NCBI GenBank assembly: GCA_037013685.1
Contig: CM072886.1
Location: 91,438,422 to 91,502,421, forward strand
Origin: Acridotheres tristis
Taxonomy: Eukaryota; Chordata; Aves; Passeriformes; Sturnidae
Direction of reading: 5' to 3'
Length of the DNA: 64,000 bases
Each line of letters begins with the position of its first letter. Positions within the stretch are counted from its first letter, which is position 1. Position numbers and translations under genes: made by a program. Of the stretch, positions 25,801 through 37,700 are shown one piece after another. The notes under the pieces are model-generated. The model ran no database searches, was not told the DNA's origin, and saw only the letters and a list, made by a program, of their open reading frames with translations.

Positions 25801-28245
25801 ACTGTTTTCTTTAAGTTTAGTTCTGACTTGGCAAAACATCTGTGCATTTGGCCCACTTTTCAAAAAAACGTGCAAATTGTTCTGTGCTAAATGGTTCGAC
25901 TCCCTGTACGGTCCCAAAATACCACTTAGTGAAAACCATCCACAAAGTCTGTTATTTAGCATCAGTGTGTAAGATAGCAAAGATCAGCTTCCATGTGGAC
26001 AGAGCCTTTGGATCAAACAGGAGGAACGGGCTAAGAGATTGTATGGCTGTGAACAGATGAAATCATGTGACGGGCTTTATTGCTGGTGAAATCTGTTTCC
26101 ACTTGCTGCCACCCACTAATTTGACAATAGATTGCATCATGTGGTTGCAGCAACTGAGATGACTAGCAACCATTTTAAAATGCTTCCCTTAAAGGGGAAA
26201 ACACCCTTCTAAAACAGCGGAACAGAGAGGCAGTGTTGTGAGCACATTTTAAATTTTAGATAAATGCAGTTATGTTTGCTGCAGTATATTAAATTTAACA
26301 TAACCCAAGTATTTGGTAAGGAGCTATGTATTAGCCAAAATTTGTTTATTGAAAGATTTTTCTTAGTGGACATAAACAGCTAGGAGGTTTCTTAACAGTA
26401 ATTTAGCTCATCCTAGGATTGCAATTACCACCTAAGTGCTGTATGGGAAACACACAACATTTTTCAAAGCAGAAAGTAAATAATAATGAACCCTTAGCGT
26501 AAAAATGCAATTCTCTCTGTGTTCTTTTCTTGTAAAGAAAAATCTACATTTCAAAGGAATATTTTCTTACATATGGAAATGCTTATTTTCTAGCTACTGA
26601 AGATCTGCCAGGAAATATTAGAGAATATCATGTTCAGAGTTTTAGAAGGCAAATTGCTTCTGCATACGCTGTATCTAGCAGACAGCTTCATGGTGCTCTT
26701 TACCTGTCTGTCATAACATCATCAGTTTTTCCAAAGTACCTGAAGCCTTTGAAAGTTAAGGAGTGTAGTAGTATACCTTGACATGACACATGTATTTAGC
26801 AATGCTAATCTGATTAGCAAGTAAATACAAACTACAGTGGTACGTGCTTTAAACCCAATTATTAAATGTTCCTTGATGGAGGACAAAAACAACTCTGAAA
26901 GTAAAAACTGGCTTCAGCGTAAGAAGATGAATTTTAAAGAGCACTAATCAAAGCACACTTATCATGGCTGTGCACCTTTAAAAATGAGTTTCAGATGGAC
27001 TTTATTGTCTTAATTTATATCTTAGGGAAGCAAGGAGAGCAACCTTAGCTGTGCAAGATTTGGCTTTTTAGATATAAACACTGACTTTGAAACATCTCAG
27101 CAGCATTTTCAGATTGTCACAGTGAGCAGAAACATCCATGTTGTCAGCCAGATGGGAAATTTCATATGCGTTTCTTAAACCAGTTAATTTTCTTCCTCAG
27201 TGCAGAGAAGCCAAGAGCTAATGCTGAGGTCTGGGACATACTTTCAATTGCTTTTTGTGTCAAATTCTGTGCACCCAGAAAGCCTTACTCTTTTATTTCT
27301 TTGTTTGGTTTTATTTTAGAGAGAAACCAGTGCATTTCTGGCAGTTTATTCTCAATCTGCCTTAAACCATTCTAGTATTCTGACAGGAAAAAAAAATTCT
27401 TTGAAACTGTCAGAATAATTTGAAAAACTGATTTAAAAATAAAAATGGTGTTCTCCTTCTCCTTAGATTCCATATTGAGACACATTTTAACTGCTTGAGT
27501 AAGAGCTGCAGAAATGCCCTATGGTCCTTGAGGAAGTTTTCATCATCACTGCATTTGCCACTTATTTAGTGTACCTCGTTTTTAAAAAATCACACAAGAA
27601 AAATGTTCTTGTATCTCTCTCTGCTTAGTGTTTGGCTTCTTTCCTTACCAGTACATTATTTTACTTGCTTTTGCTTCATTCCACATTACAGGGTCAAGAT
27701 CAGTTTTATTTATTGGGTCAGCATAATGCAAATAAATCTCTGCTGTTGGTTACTGCTCAATGCCTGCAAGAGAGCAAGCCCAGCCTCCCTGCCCCTGCAT
27801 CTGCTAACCAGGGAGGGGCAGCCACCCTGGGGAGATCTCCTGAAGGCAGCCACGGCCCAGGGCAGCTCTTCAGAAGAGGAGGAAAATTAATTCAAACCCA
27901 AAGCTTTTTGAGGAGATGGTTCTTGCAGGCAGGAGTGAGGAGTCAAGAGAAAGCGCCAAGAGGGATTTGAAAATGAAGCACGTCCAAACTGTGTTCCTTG
28001 GGAGTGCAACCATTGTAATGCACTTGGTGTTCACACTTAAATTTTAAAAGCAGATTTTTAGCAAAGTTCAGAACAACAAAATTTCCTGGTACTTATTAGT
28101 TGTGAAAGCACATTGTTGAAAAGCAACAGTAGAGGAGCACCATCACAGGTTCTAGAAATTATGAGAAAACCTTAAAAACATCTATGTTTTATTTTTTAAT
28201 CAATACAACAAAAAATCCTGCCTGGATACCAAACAAAAACAAACA
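22827..28245. other. unique non-coding stretch
   Basis: No gene is recognised. A pair of 30-bp direct repeats 70 bp apart lies at 24191-24290. A TATA-like string (TATAAAAAG) at 25247-25255 precedes an 84-codon frame at 25258-25512. That frame opens at TTG and resembles nothing known, so I do not call a promoter. The region is otherwise ordinary AT-rich sequence. Confidence 0.55.
24191..24290. repeat. Direct repeat, 30 bp, spaced 70 bp
   Basis: The motif at 24191-24220 (CAGATCTGTTTACAAGAATG, then ACTACATAAA) recurs at 24261-24290 with 4 of 30 differences. Similarity stops beyond the motif, so this is either an old 70-bp duplication that has decayed or two related short elements. Confidence 0.75.
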
Positions 28246-28260
28246 CCCCCCCCCCCCCCC
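28246..28260. repeat. C15 homopolymer
   Basis: Fifteen uninterrupted C residues follow an A-rich lead-in (AAACAAAAACAAACA). Long C/G runs are prone to length errors in both replication and sequencing, so the exact length is uncertain. Confidence 0.95.
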
Positions 28261-31200
28261 GCTGTTTCTACATGATGTCACGAGTGGATTTTGAGCAAAT
28301 GAAGTGCAAGGGCAAAGAAAACAAGGGATTTCCTACTCCACATGAAATTGCTTGTGTTCACAAAGAGGAATTGTGGCCATCTTACAGAAATGCCACCACA
28401 ACAAATGCATTTAGGAAATGATTGACAGCTTGGTGATACCTTTACCTGCAGTGCACCACATTGTGTGCTTCCACAATGCTACAGGTTTTGATGGTGATGA
28501 TTAGTAGGTGTGTAATTCAAAGCAATACCAGCATTAACCCCACTCAGCTTGGCATCCACACAATGGAGGAAAATAAGGTGTAGGTTTCAGTCTGGGAAAA
28601 GACCCATGGAGAACTAGAGAACAAAACGACATAGTAACCCCATTTTAATGAATTTATTGTTCAAATGACTGCTAAAGAAACAAAGGTTTTTCATATTCCA
28701 TCATGAGATCCCTGTGCACCACACTAAACAGCACAGCTGACCAAGAGATGACTATGATTCAGTTTTATTATGGGTGGGCTAACCTCAAAAGATGCAGCAG
28801 ATCTTTTCAGCTCACAGAGGGATAAAATTACCTATATGCTTATGCAATCTCTATTTGAACCTCCTGCAAGCCAAAAGAACTTCCACTCATGCTTATAAAG
28901 CTAGTTATGTGTAGAAGGATCTTTAGGATCAGAACCTAAAGTTTGCCCCAGTTTCTAAGCTGGAAATAATATGAATTCTATCCCAAGTAACTTACAATGG
29001 ATGTAAGTGGTTTTCGGTTAAAAAAAAAAGTAAGCATGAAAGAAAGGCAGTTTTGTCTTCAAATCACCACAAAAATTCTTGCAAGAAAAATTTTTTATAT
29101 TCTTTTGCAGTGTAAAGATGTATTGCCTTTATTCACCATCACTTGTTTTTCATGATGAATGTAGCAATGTGAGTCTCATGCCTATTTTTTTGCTAAGCTT
29201 TTCATCCTTTACAGGTCTTTACACTCAATACTCCTATGAGATTCAGCACTATTGCAACAGTAATTCAAAGATGTGTCTAGAGCCTAAAAATACTGGCTTG
29301 GATCTCTACTGTATATCTCTATGTATAGCCTTGCTGATTGTGTCTTTTCTCAAAAGTTTATTCAGTTTTTGACTTTGTAGCTGGTTTGCTTGGCTTTTGC
29401 CTTTTTGGGGTGCATGCGATCCTTCTGTCATGTCAGGCAGGTGCTGCAGCCTTCCCCTCCCACTGTCTCTGCATGGAGCTCCCATGGGGAGTTCTGGCAA
29501 GTACTCTTGGGCACCACGAGGAAACCTTTTTCTTCTCAAGAGCTGCAGGGCCTTTGGGTCAGGTCCCACAAATCCTTTCATTCAGGTTCCTAATTCAACC
29601 AGATCTGAAACCCTACACAGCACAAACTGTACCATTACTCAGGAAAGGATTGGTGGAACCTTTTTGGTTTTGGAGGCAGAGACACAGGTCCCTTGCTCAT
29701 GTGACAAAAAGAGGATGGTCCAGGCAGGAGCTGGCATTCAGCAGCTGCTCCAGGTATCCACTGCCCAGCTGCAAGGGAGTGAGGGGCCCTTCTGAGGAAC
29801 TGAGGAGAGCCCCACGCTCTCTGTGGTGCAAGTATAGGACCATCATCTAAGGGTGGGATTTTGAGCTGTGGAAATCAGCATTCCCAGGGCTGGGACTGGA
29901 CCCAGCCCAGGTTCCTTGTCTAAAAGCAGCCCAACAAGGCTCAGGTGCCAGTGCAGAGGCAGTGAGGTGAGGAAGGGAGGAAGGTTTCAACTCTTCTAGG
30001 TCATTGTCAATCTGTTTGATCTGAGGAGAAAGTACAGAAGTTGACATCACTGAGATACAGAAGACCTTTAAGACAGCTTTACTTCAGGGAAGTGAGAGGA
30101 CTGAAAGTCACTGACTGATTCAGTGAACTGTCCTGAGATAAGAATTTAGGAGATATTTTGATTGTTTTTTTTCTTTTTCATTTCACCTTTTGAGCAGCTA
30201 TGACAGAAATGGCGCTGATGAATCATTAGGGTATTTCTCTCATTAATCTGGGAAGCTGCATGACTTATTGAAAAGTCAAAAAAAGACCCTTTATCTTTGT
30301 CAGTGTGTACAGATGTTTACATGCTGTTGCAATGCTAACCGTTGCTCTTAAGGTCTCTGCCTCTGTACAAAAAACTCTCACTTCTGACTCATAAGGACCT
30401 GGACTGTAATGAAGAATGATTCTCTGTGCCGATGAGAGGCAGTAGAAGCAAATACGGTGGCCAGACAAAAAAGATCATGGAAATTACATGGTTAGATGTT
30501 AGATGTTATGTGGGCTCTGAAGTGTTAAGCTTATGATTACTGATTGCTGTTTAACAAAATGGTTATGAGTGTTTATAGAGAACATAAATTTCATCAGGTG
30601 GGAGAAGAAGGATTTAGGAAATATATATCCACAGAGGCATTTGCCCAAACCTCCCCAAGTCCTGTGTGGATGGTGGCAGTTGAAAGAACTAGACAGCAGG
30701 AGATGCTTTCCTAATGTGTAGAATGTGACCAATAATAACTGTTAAAAAATTTTATTAATCTTACTGAAGAGCTGCATTTTCATAGAACTGTTCTTTATTT
30801 TCTTCTTCTAGTTAATTTTATCTCTGTCTTCTTATTTCTCAGTTTTAAGGAGAAAAACCCCCACCTTGTCTACAGACCAAAGTGAAACTCCATTTTTCCA
30901 CAAACTAATTTTTTAAAAATGGCAAAATTCTGATTGTTCTTATCTACATCAGAGATCATTGCAATTACTCCTAGTACTTCTTATCATTCAATGGTGATGC
31001 ATGAAAAGGACAGTTTTACAGTTTATGCCATCATTTTTAGCAGAAAGTATAAGATGCTGAAGCCTGGAAGATACTAGGAAGAAGAAACTGTCTATGAAGT
31101 ATAACGACTGAGGTACATCATCCTTTGCAAACTTTTATTCATAGTATTTTGAAGGAGTTCAACTTGCCTGGAAGAAGCTGGTTAACATCTTAGTTCATTT

Positions 31201-32267
31201 GCTATGGTATAATTATTTTTATTTCCATTTCCCTTCAAATCTCATGAATTTTAAACCCTGAGTACCATGTGGGCTTGAAAAGCATCATCAAATATGTTTG
31301 CAATGATAGTTCCTTTTCTTTCTTCCATGTTTGCTTCAACATTTTTCTATGTATTTGTAAAGGTCTAGATAGCAATTTGTGTGGGTTTTTTTTTTTATTT
31401 TACTGATTTGGGCAAATACTCAAGTTCAAATTAGTGTCCATGAACTCACAAAGATGGAAATCACACTGGGGCTTTCAGAGTCAAACTCATCATGACTATC
31501 CCAAACCTTCAGGCTGGAAAGTACAGTCAGTGAAATGCTGCAAAAACAAGAGTGTAATTGTAGTGTTTTTAATGAAAAAGTGCTTGTAGAGGGGCAGGTA
31601 ATGTCTACACAGGAGTGTCTACACAAGCATGATGGCAGTGGCCTTGTATTGTTGGAAGAACTGGTCTAACCTGACCAACAGAAGTTCAGGATTCTATCTG
31701 GCTTCAAAATTAAGTGTGGATGCATAAGTAGGATGACCTATGAGATTTTGTAGTATAAACAAAACAAATTCACAGTTCTGTGTCTGCAAGATTGTGTTGC
31801 TATAAATATAACCATGTTTACCTGTAATGAAGATTATCACACTGAAAGGTATGATTTGTTCAGAGAGCAGTATAATGGGGCTGGATAAGTAGCATCATAA
31901 ACAAAGACTTACTTTTAAAAATGTTGGGGTTTTTTTAAACTGAGAAGTAATGGCTGCTCAGTTTACTGTTTCCAGCAGCTCCAAACAGCTGGCATTGCTT
32001 CAGTTATAGTGAGCAGGACTTCCTTTCTCTTATGAGGCAAAAATGCTGTCATATTTTTCTATAAAGAAAAAGAAGATGGATAAGATATAATCATTGTTAT
32101 TTGCAAGATTGTGTGAAAGGGCAAGTGACCAACCTTGAGATGGTACAGACCTCACTCACTCTTACCATTTATAAGGTTGCCTGCACAAAGGCTTGCTCAA
32201 ATCAATGGGCTTGAAAAAGGAGTAAAATCACTGCAAGTCTGGTTACATTTTGGGCTCTGTTGATTAA
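28261..32267. other. unique non-coding stretch
   Basis: No gene is recognised. A G+C-richer block at about 29390-29980 carries several overlapping frames of 67-170 codons on both strands. The longest, 29338-29850 plus strand, opens at TTG, and its translation shows no family features. CpG is too scarce for a CpG island. A T11 run lies at 31386-31396. Confidence 0.5.
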
Positions 32268-32311
32268 GAGAGCTGTAATGTACATTTGATTAAATGGTAC
32301 ATTACAGCCTC
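32268..32311. other. Strong hairpin-forming inverted repeat
   Basis: GCTGTAATGTAC (32272-32283) is perfectly complementary to GTACATTACAGC (32297-32308). Inside, ATTT (32284-32287) pairs with AAAT (32292-32295) around a GATT loop, with one bulged G at 32296. Outside, GAG (32268-32270) pairs with CTC (32309-32311) past a bulged A. That makes 19 base pairs in 44 nt, symmetric on both strands. It is too short for a standard microRNA precursor. It could be a transcription-factor palindrome, a remnant of a small DNA transposon, or chance. Confidence 0.85.
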
Positions 32312-33267
32312 AAAGCTCAGAAAAACCACTAAGTCATCATCCTATCTGTCATTCCTGGACTGCTTTGAACCCAAGCGTGCCCTGCTTACATGAATTAGAG
32401 TTGATAGAAAGGACTGACCCGATTTATGAGGGACATGCAACCCACAATATAGAGAATACAGAGTGCTGCAACCACTCCCTCCTCTGTCTCAACATGCCCA
32501 TTTTCCTACTGATTCTGTGGGCTGTGGAAACAGGAGCTTCTACACCAGCTGCAAAGCTGGTTGAAAATGTGAACTTCTGTGAACAAAGATGTGCCCATGA
32601 ACCATTTCTTGATTTTTCCTCTAACTGAGAGAATTGTTCCAGCTGGGATCTTTCTCTATGGAGAACTCCTGTACCCATTTCAAGCAGTACACAGAAGCCT
32701 TGCCTGGTCTTATTATTTTGCCTAGGAAGTGTCAGGCTTAACTATAAATAATGACAATATCTTGCCATGATAGCTATTAACCTGCCAAAAGTAGGATTTC
32801 TTAATGTTAAATTAAAATTTAAAAAAATAACCAGGAATCAGGATGCAGTTTCATTATGTTCGCTTGAACTTTCCTTAATGTTTCAATTCACCAGTGCTTT
32901 CTTTTGATGAATGACAAATTAATCACCATGTTACAAAAATAATACCATGAGAATCCCACAGCAAGCAGAAATTTTTTCTTGCAGAATATTTTTACTCTGA
33001 TGCATTGCAGCAATTTTTCCTAACACATACCTGTTCTACACCTGAGAAGTGTTTAACTCCTAAAGAAGATTGTAGCATTATTTACAAATGAAATGTGTAT
33101 TAATTGAAAGCAGTGTCTGACACTAGAAATAACTTAAGCACTGACAATTTCTAAGAGGTTATCTCAACACCTATTTTTCTGTTACTAATGAAAAAGTCTT
33201 GTTGTTACCATAGAAACTGGCATATCTCTACCTACACTTCTCAAAGAAACACACCAATATACAAATG

Positions 33268-33314
33268 TTTGTGTGTGTGTGTGTGTGTGTCTGTGTGTCT
33301 GTGTGTCTGTGTGT
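33268..33314. repeat. Compound (GT)n + (CTGTGTGT)3 microsatellite
   Basis: A pure GT run ending at 33290 is followed by three perfect tandem copies of the octamer CTGTGTGT at 33291-33314. The octamer is a GT run carrying one T-to-C-type interruption that has itself been amplified. Confidence 0.95.
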
Positions 33315-34699
33315 CCCACCAAGTGCTTGAAGGTCATCCTGAATCCTGCTAATAACTGGGGAAAGAAATGAAGCAGCATAAGTTTATTGACATCAAGCCT
33401 GAAAATCAAACTAATAGACAAACCTCACCAGATGAAGTTGTTCTGCAGTTCAGGCAGAGGTCCCTATCCTGCCAGCTACTTTGTGTTTCCCAAATCCCCT
33501 GCACCCATAAAGTTGCTTTGGGTTGGGATCAACTTATCCTTGCAATGAATATTTCAAAAGATAGCAGTAAAGAAGGGAAGTTTTAGGGGTTTTTTTCCAG
33601 AAATGCTCTTCTGAAAGAAATTTACATTTGCTATTAATAGATCAGATCAATAATTCGCATCACTGTTTTAAATTTTATGCACAAGCATAAAAGTAGTAAT
33701 TTTTTCTTTATTTCCTTTTTGATACAGTTTCTACCTTCATTAGAGAAAAGTTAATCCATCACAACCACTCTGTGCTCTGGAAGGAAATTATTTTAGCTGG
33801 CAAAAGTGAGACACTTAAATCAGGTCCCTATTTAATTTTTATTAATTCTGTAGTTCTGCTTGCCACTTGGCTACTGTCTTGACAGAAGGGAGAATGCTCA
33901 GGTTGTTGCTATGTAGAGTAAAAGGAAAACATTTACAGCAGAACCATCAAGTAAATAAATACAGTTACATCTTTAAATATATGTTTGTTTCTTTTTTCTC
34001 TCATATTTTTTAAAGCACATATAGTTTCTATCTATCACTGGCTCTCCATGTGCTATTTGTATGATCCCCAGATTCTGTTCTATAAAGTGCTGGGTTGCTT
34101 ATGTCAATTTAAACATTTTTTGATGCGAGAAAAGGAAGGGAATTTTTATTTTGAGGACTTGCTTCTTCATATATTGAACCAATGAAGCACAATTAGGGCT
34201 AGAGTTTGATTATAGACTGGACTCAGTAAACTTTAAGGATTTTAACAGGCTCTAACTTCCAAGGACAACTAAAAATTGCATTACAGCATAAAACCCTCTC
34301 AGCAACAAATCTGTCTGAGCATTACAAATGGATTTTTATTTATGAATGTACTTAAGCATATGAAATTCATAAATTTCTCTTCCTCATTAGCTTACAGAGG
34401 GATTGCATGTTATGGTTTGCTAAGAAATGCAATATTGGCCACATATAAACTAGGCTGACAGAGAAGGAAAATCAGTTGGAAAAGGTTTTCAGTTGGAGTT
34501 TTGAGGAGGCTGCTGGGATAGAGATCTGGAAACAACCTTTTTCATCTGTACTTGCAATGAAAGAGGGAAAAATGTTGTTCTCAAATGCTGCCTGTGGGAC
34601 CTTGGTGCATCTGTACATAAAGCCCTCAGAGATATGCAAGTTGTTAAATATCATAGAATTTTGCAACTACAGAAATGGATTTATACGAAGTTACCAAGG

Positions 34700-34741
34700 A
34701 AATTCAGTTGAGTTCTGTAGCCCCAGAACTCAATTGAATTT
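34700..34741. other. Strong hairpin, 18-bp stem and 6-nt loop
   Basis: AAATTCAGTTGAGTTCTG (34700-34717) faces CAGAACTCAATTGAATTT (34724-34741) across the loop TAGCCC. Seventeen of 18 positions are Watson-Crick pairs. The remaining one is a G opposite T, which is a G-U wobble in one RNA strand and an A-C mismatch in the other. The flanks do not extend the stem. The repeat lies inside a 122-codon frame (34476-34844) that I regard as chance. Confidence 0.85.
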
Positions 34742-37700
34742 GAGTTTGCTATTTTCTTTGTTTTTCTTGCAACTTTTCTTATACTTCTTGAGAATCATGG
34801 AAAAGAGAGAAGGATGTGAAATGGGTGAGAATAGGGCTGCATGAGACTTACTAATCTTCAAGTGAGGGCTTTAAAAGATTTTAGGTAAAAGCTCAGAACA
34901 ACCTGACAGGCCAACAAAACTAACAAAAGCTCTTGGTCTTAATGTGGTAAGCACCCCACAGTGAGTACTTTCCTAGGATATTCCTGTGGTTCACAGCTGT
35001 GAATGAATTCCAGCTAGGAATTGGAAAAGTTTTCTATATTCTAAAGCTAACTGGAATCTCAAATGCTGTCTCCTTCTTGTATTAAGGATGCAGTCTGTAG
35101 CCTGCATCTTCACGCTGCTGAATGAGTAGCAGTCAAAACTTGAAGGTCTCCAAGGTTTATGTACCTGAACTCCAGAAGATGACCATGGCAGCCTTCAGTG
35201 TGCTGGAGGACTTAGGGAAAAGGAAATGGGATTTTAGATCAGAAAGTTCTTGAACTCACAACATTCCCTGTAAGGAATGTTCTGAACCATCAAGCTGTAG
35301 GTAACAACTGAAGTAGTTTCCATGTCAATATAATGCAAGGACTCTGACTTGGATGTTTTTGGATTCCTTTTAGAATGGCCAATCAAATAATCAATAGTAG
35401 TATGAATCTAAGCATTTTGAGGTTGATTAGTTTGTAGCATTTGCAGAAAAAACGTTAATTAATTTTTTTCGTGAGTTCTCATGTGAGTATAGGTTTTACA
35501 ATGTAGCAATTTGGCTGAAGTTTTGGACTCAAAAACTTTCCCAAACACAAACTTACATCCAGTGGAAGCCTCAGGTTACACCTTATTTCATGCTTCAACC
35601 ATGCAAAACCATTAAGTCTGCTATAGTGTTTCAGCACAAACCCATAAATCACCTAGAGAGGAGTTGAAAGGCCACAGAATTAGTGACCCTACTCTAAGTT
35701 TTGAATTCACAGCAAAATTGCAAACCAATTAGCTTTCATCTTAGACTTTTTGTGCAGGTCTCTTTAGGTGTTACCCATGTTTTTAAACTGTATCCCTGCA
35801 TCTTCCAATATTTAAGAGAAAAAGCTTTGAGTAAACAAATGCCACAAATAGAAAATAGGCATACAGTGTCTGAAAAGGGCTGTTTGTGATCTGTCAGAAG
35901 GTGATTAACCTAAAATTAAATTAGTAATCCCAGGCTTGTACTATAATTTAGGACACGTCAATATGAGAAAAGAGTGAATAATTAAAAAAAAATAAATTAT
36001 TTTCTCTTTCAGAGAGTGCACTGAATGATTGAATACAGGAGAAATAGAAACACTCTGTAAACACCTCAGTCTGTTCCACCAGCAATGTCACAAGGCAGTC
36101 AGGTTAGAGAGTAGCTCCCTTGGATGTAGAAGAACTGACTTGTATTTTGAGCAGCTGAAGATCGATTTCGGTATGTTTGTCTCTGGGGACTGCATTTTTA
36201 GCATGTTAGAATACGTTACTCTGAGTGTACGTGCAATTCAAATATGAGTCACGTTTGTTTCAATACATGTGTGCCATCTTCATGTAATGTGAGCAGCAGC
36301 AAACAGGGAAAAAAATGCATTTTTGCATATGCATGTGTTTGAACATTGTTTAGACATCCTCAGAAATGGAGTATAAAAGTCTCCAAAATATTCTGTTCTA
36401 CCCCACAAGGAACAGATTAGAGTTGTTAACTGAATCTGTTCACAGTGAAAACACACACTGTGGATGCCCAGTTGTAAAGACAGAAAGCCTGATTCATTCC
36501 TGTTAAACAGAGCTGTGGAAGAAATCCATGTTGCCGTCCATGTGTGGATAACAACCATTCCCTTATCCTAGCCATCTTGTACTTTGACTGATAGAGATAA
36601 TATATTTTAGGCATGTTGTAATGCCAGATTGTTGTGGCATAATCAAGTCCCTAAAATTATATGCAAATTTTTGAAGCTGAAGGCAGAAGACCCTGTTTTT
36701 ACAAGGTTGAACCAGGTAGGGAAAGATTCTTCCAGTCAAGCAGTATTTGCCCTAACTAGAAAAAATTACTGTTTACTTAATTTTTTTTTTGCATTTAACC
36801 AAAGGCAAATTGTTGTTAACAGATGCTGGTTGGCTGCAGGATGGCGGCTCGAGAGTGTGTTAGTAAATAATCTTGACAACAAACTTTTTTAACATAGTCA
36901 AGAGAAACCTTTAGTGCAGCCAAAATATCTGCAGAATTCACTCAACATGCTCAGATGTAAGTAATCTTCTGTTTCTTTACAAGCAAAGAAACCACACTGT
37001 AAAAAAAGCTAAGCAAAAAACTCTGCAAAAAAAATCCATCACAATGTGCATTTGACTAAATAATGTCATTTTCTCCCTAAAGTTCAACAGTGGAAAAACT
37101 GTTGCATAATATTTCATAACTGATATGTATTTAATAAATTTCATTTAGTTGCATAAGATGAATCAAACATATCAGCAAATCCTGCTATAGGATAGTTAAC
37201 AAAAATAAATGAATCTGGTATGGTTTGCATGGAATATACCTGGCTTTTTTGTTGTACTGGTATGCCAATTGCTTACCTGGAGAGAGAAATTATTTGCCAT
37301 TAGGCACATAATAACTGTCTGAATCATGCTCTACAGCTGGTATAAAACACTATTATCTTGGGAATAGTCCTACAGAAATGGAGGAAAACATGAGAAAAGA
37401 TAGGCAAGTCTGTACAGTGCCAATGTAAATTAAATGAGTTTTTGCAGACTTATGAGAAACTCTGGGTTTCATAGCTATTAATATAAGCATTATCAACACT
37501 ATGTCTGTGCGTTCAGATATGCATTTAAAAGACTTTCTGGTAGCAGAATATTGTATGTCTTCAGTGTGTGTCCACTGATACCTTAGCTGGAGATTTTAAA
37601 AAATGCCACTGACTCTCCTTGGGATTTGCATTCCCAAATTTTAGAGTACAGACTTGAAAATTATCATAATCTTTTAATTGAAGATAGAAATTAAAGTTTA

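Noticed and set aside
29338..29850. 170-codon frame in a G+C-richer block
   Set aside because: It opens at TTG and overlaps a second long frame on the same strand; G+C-rich sequence simply lacks stops. No domain is visible.
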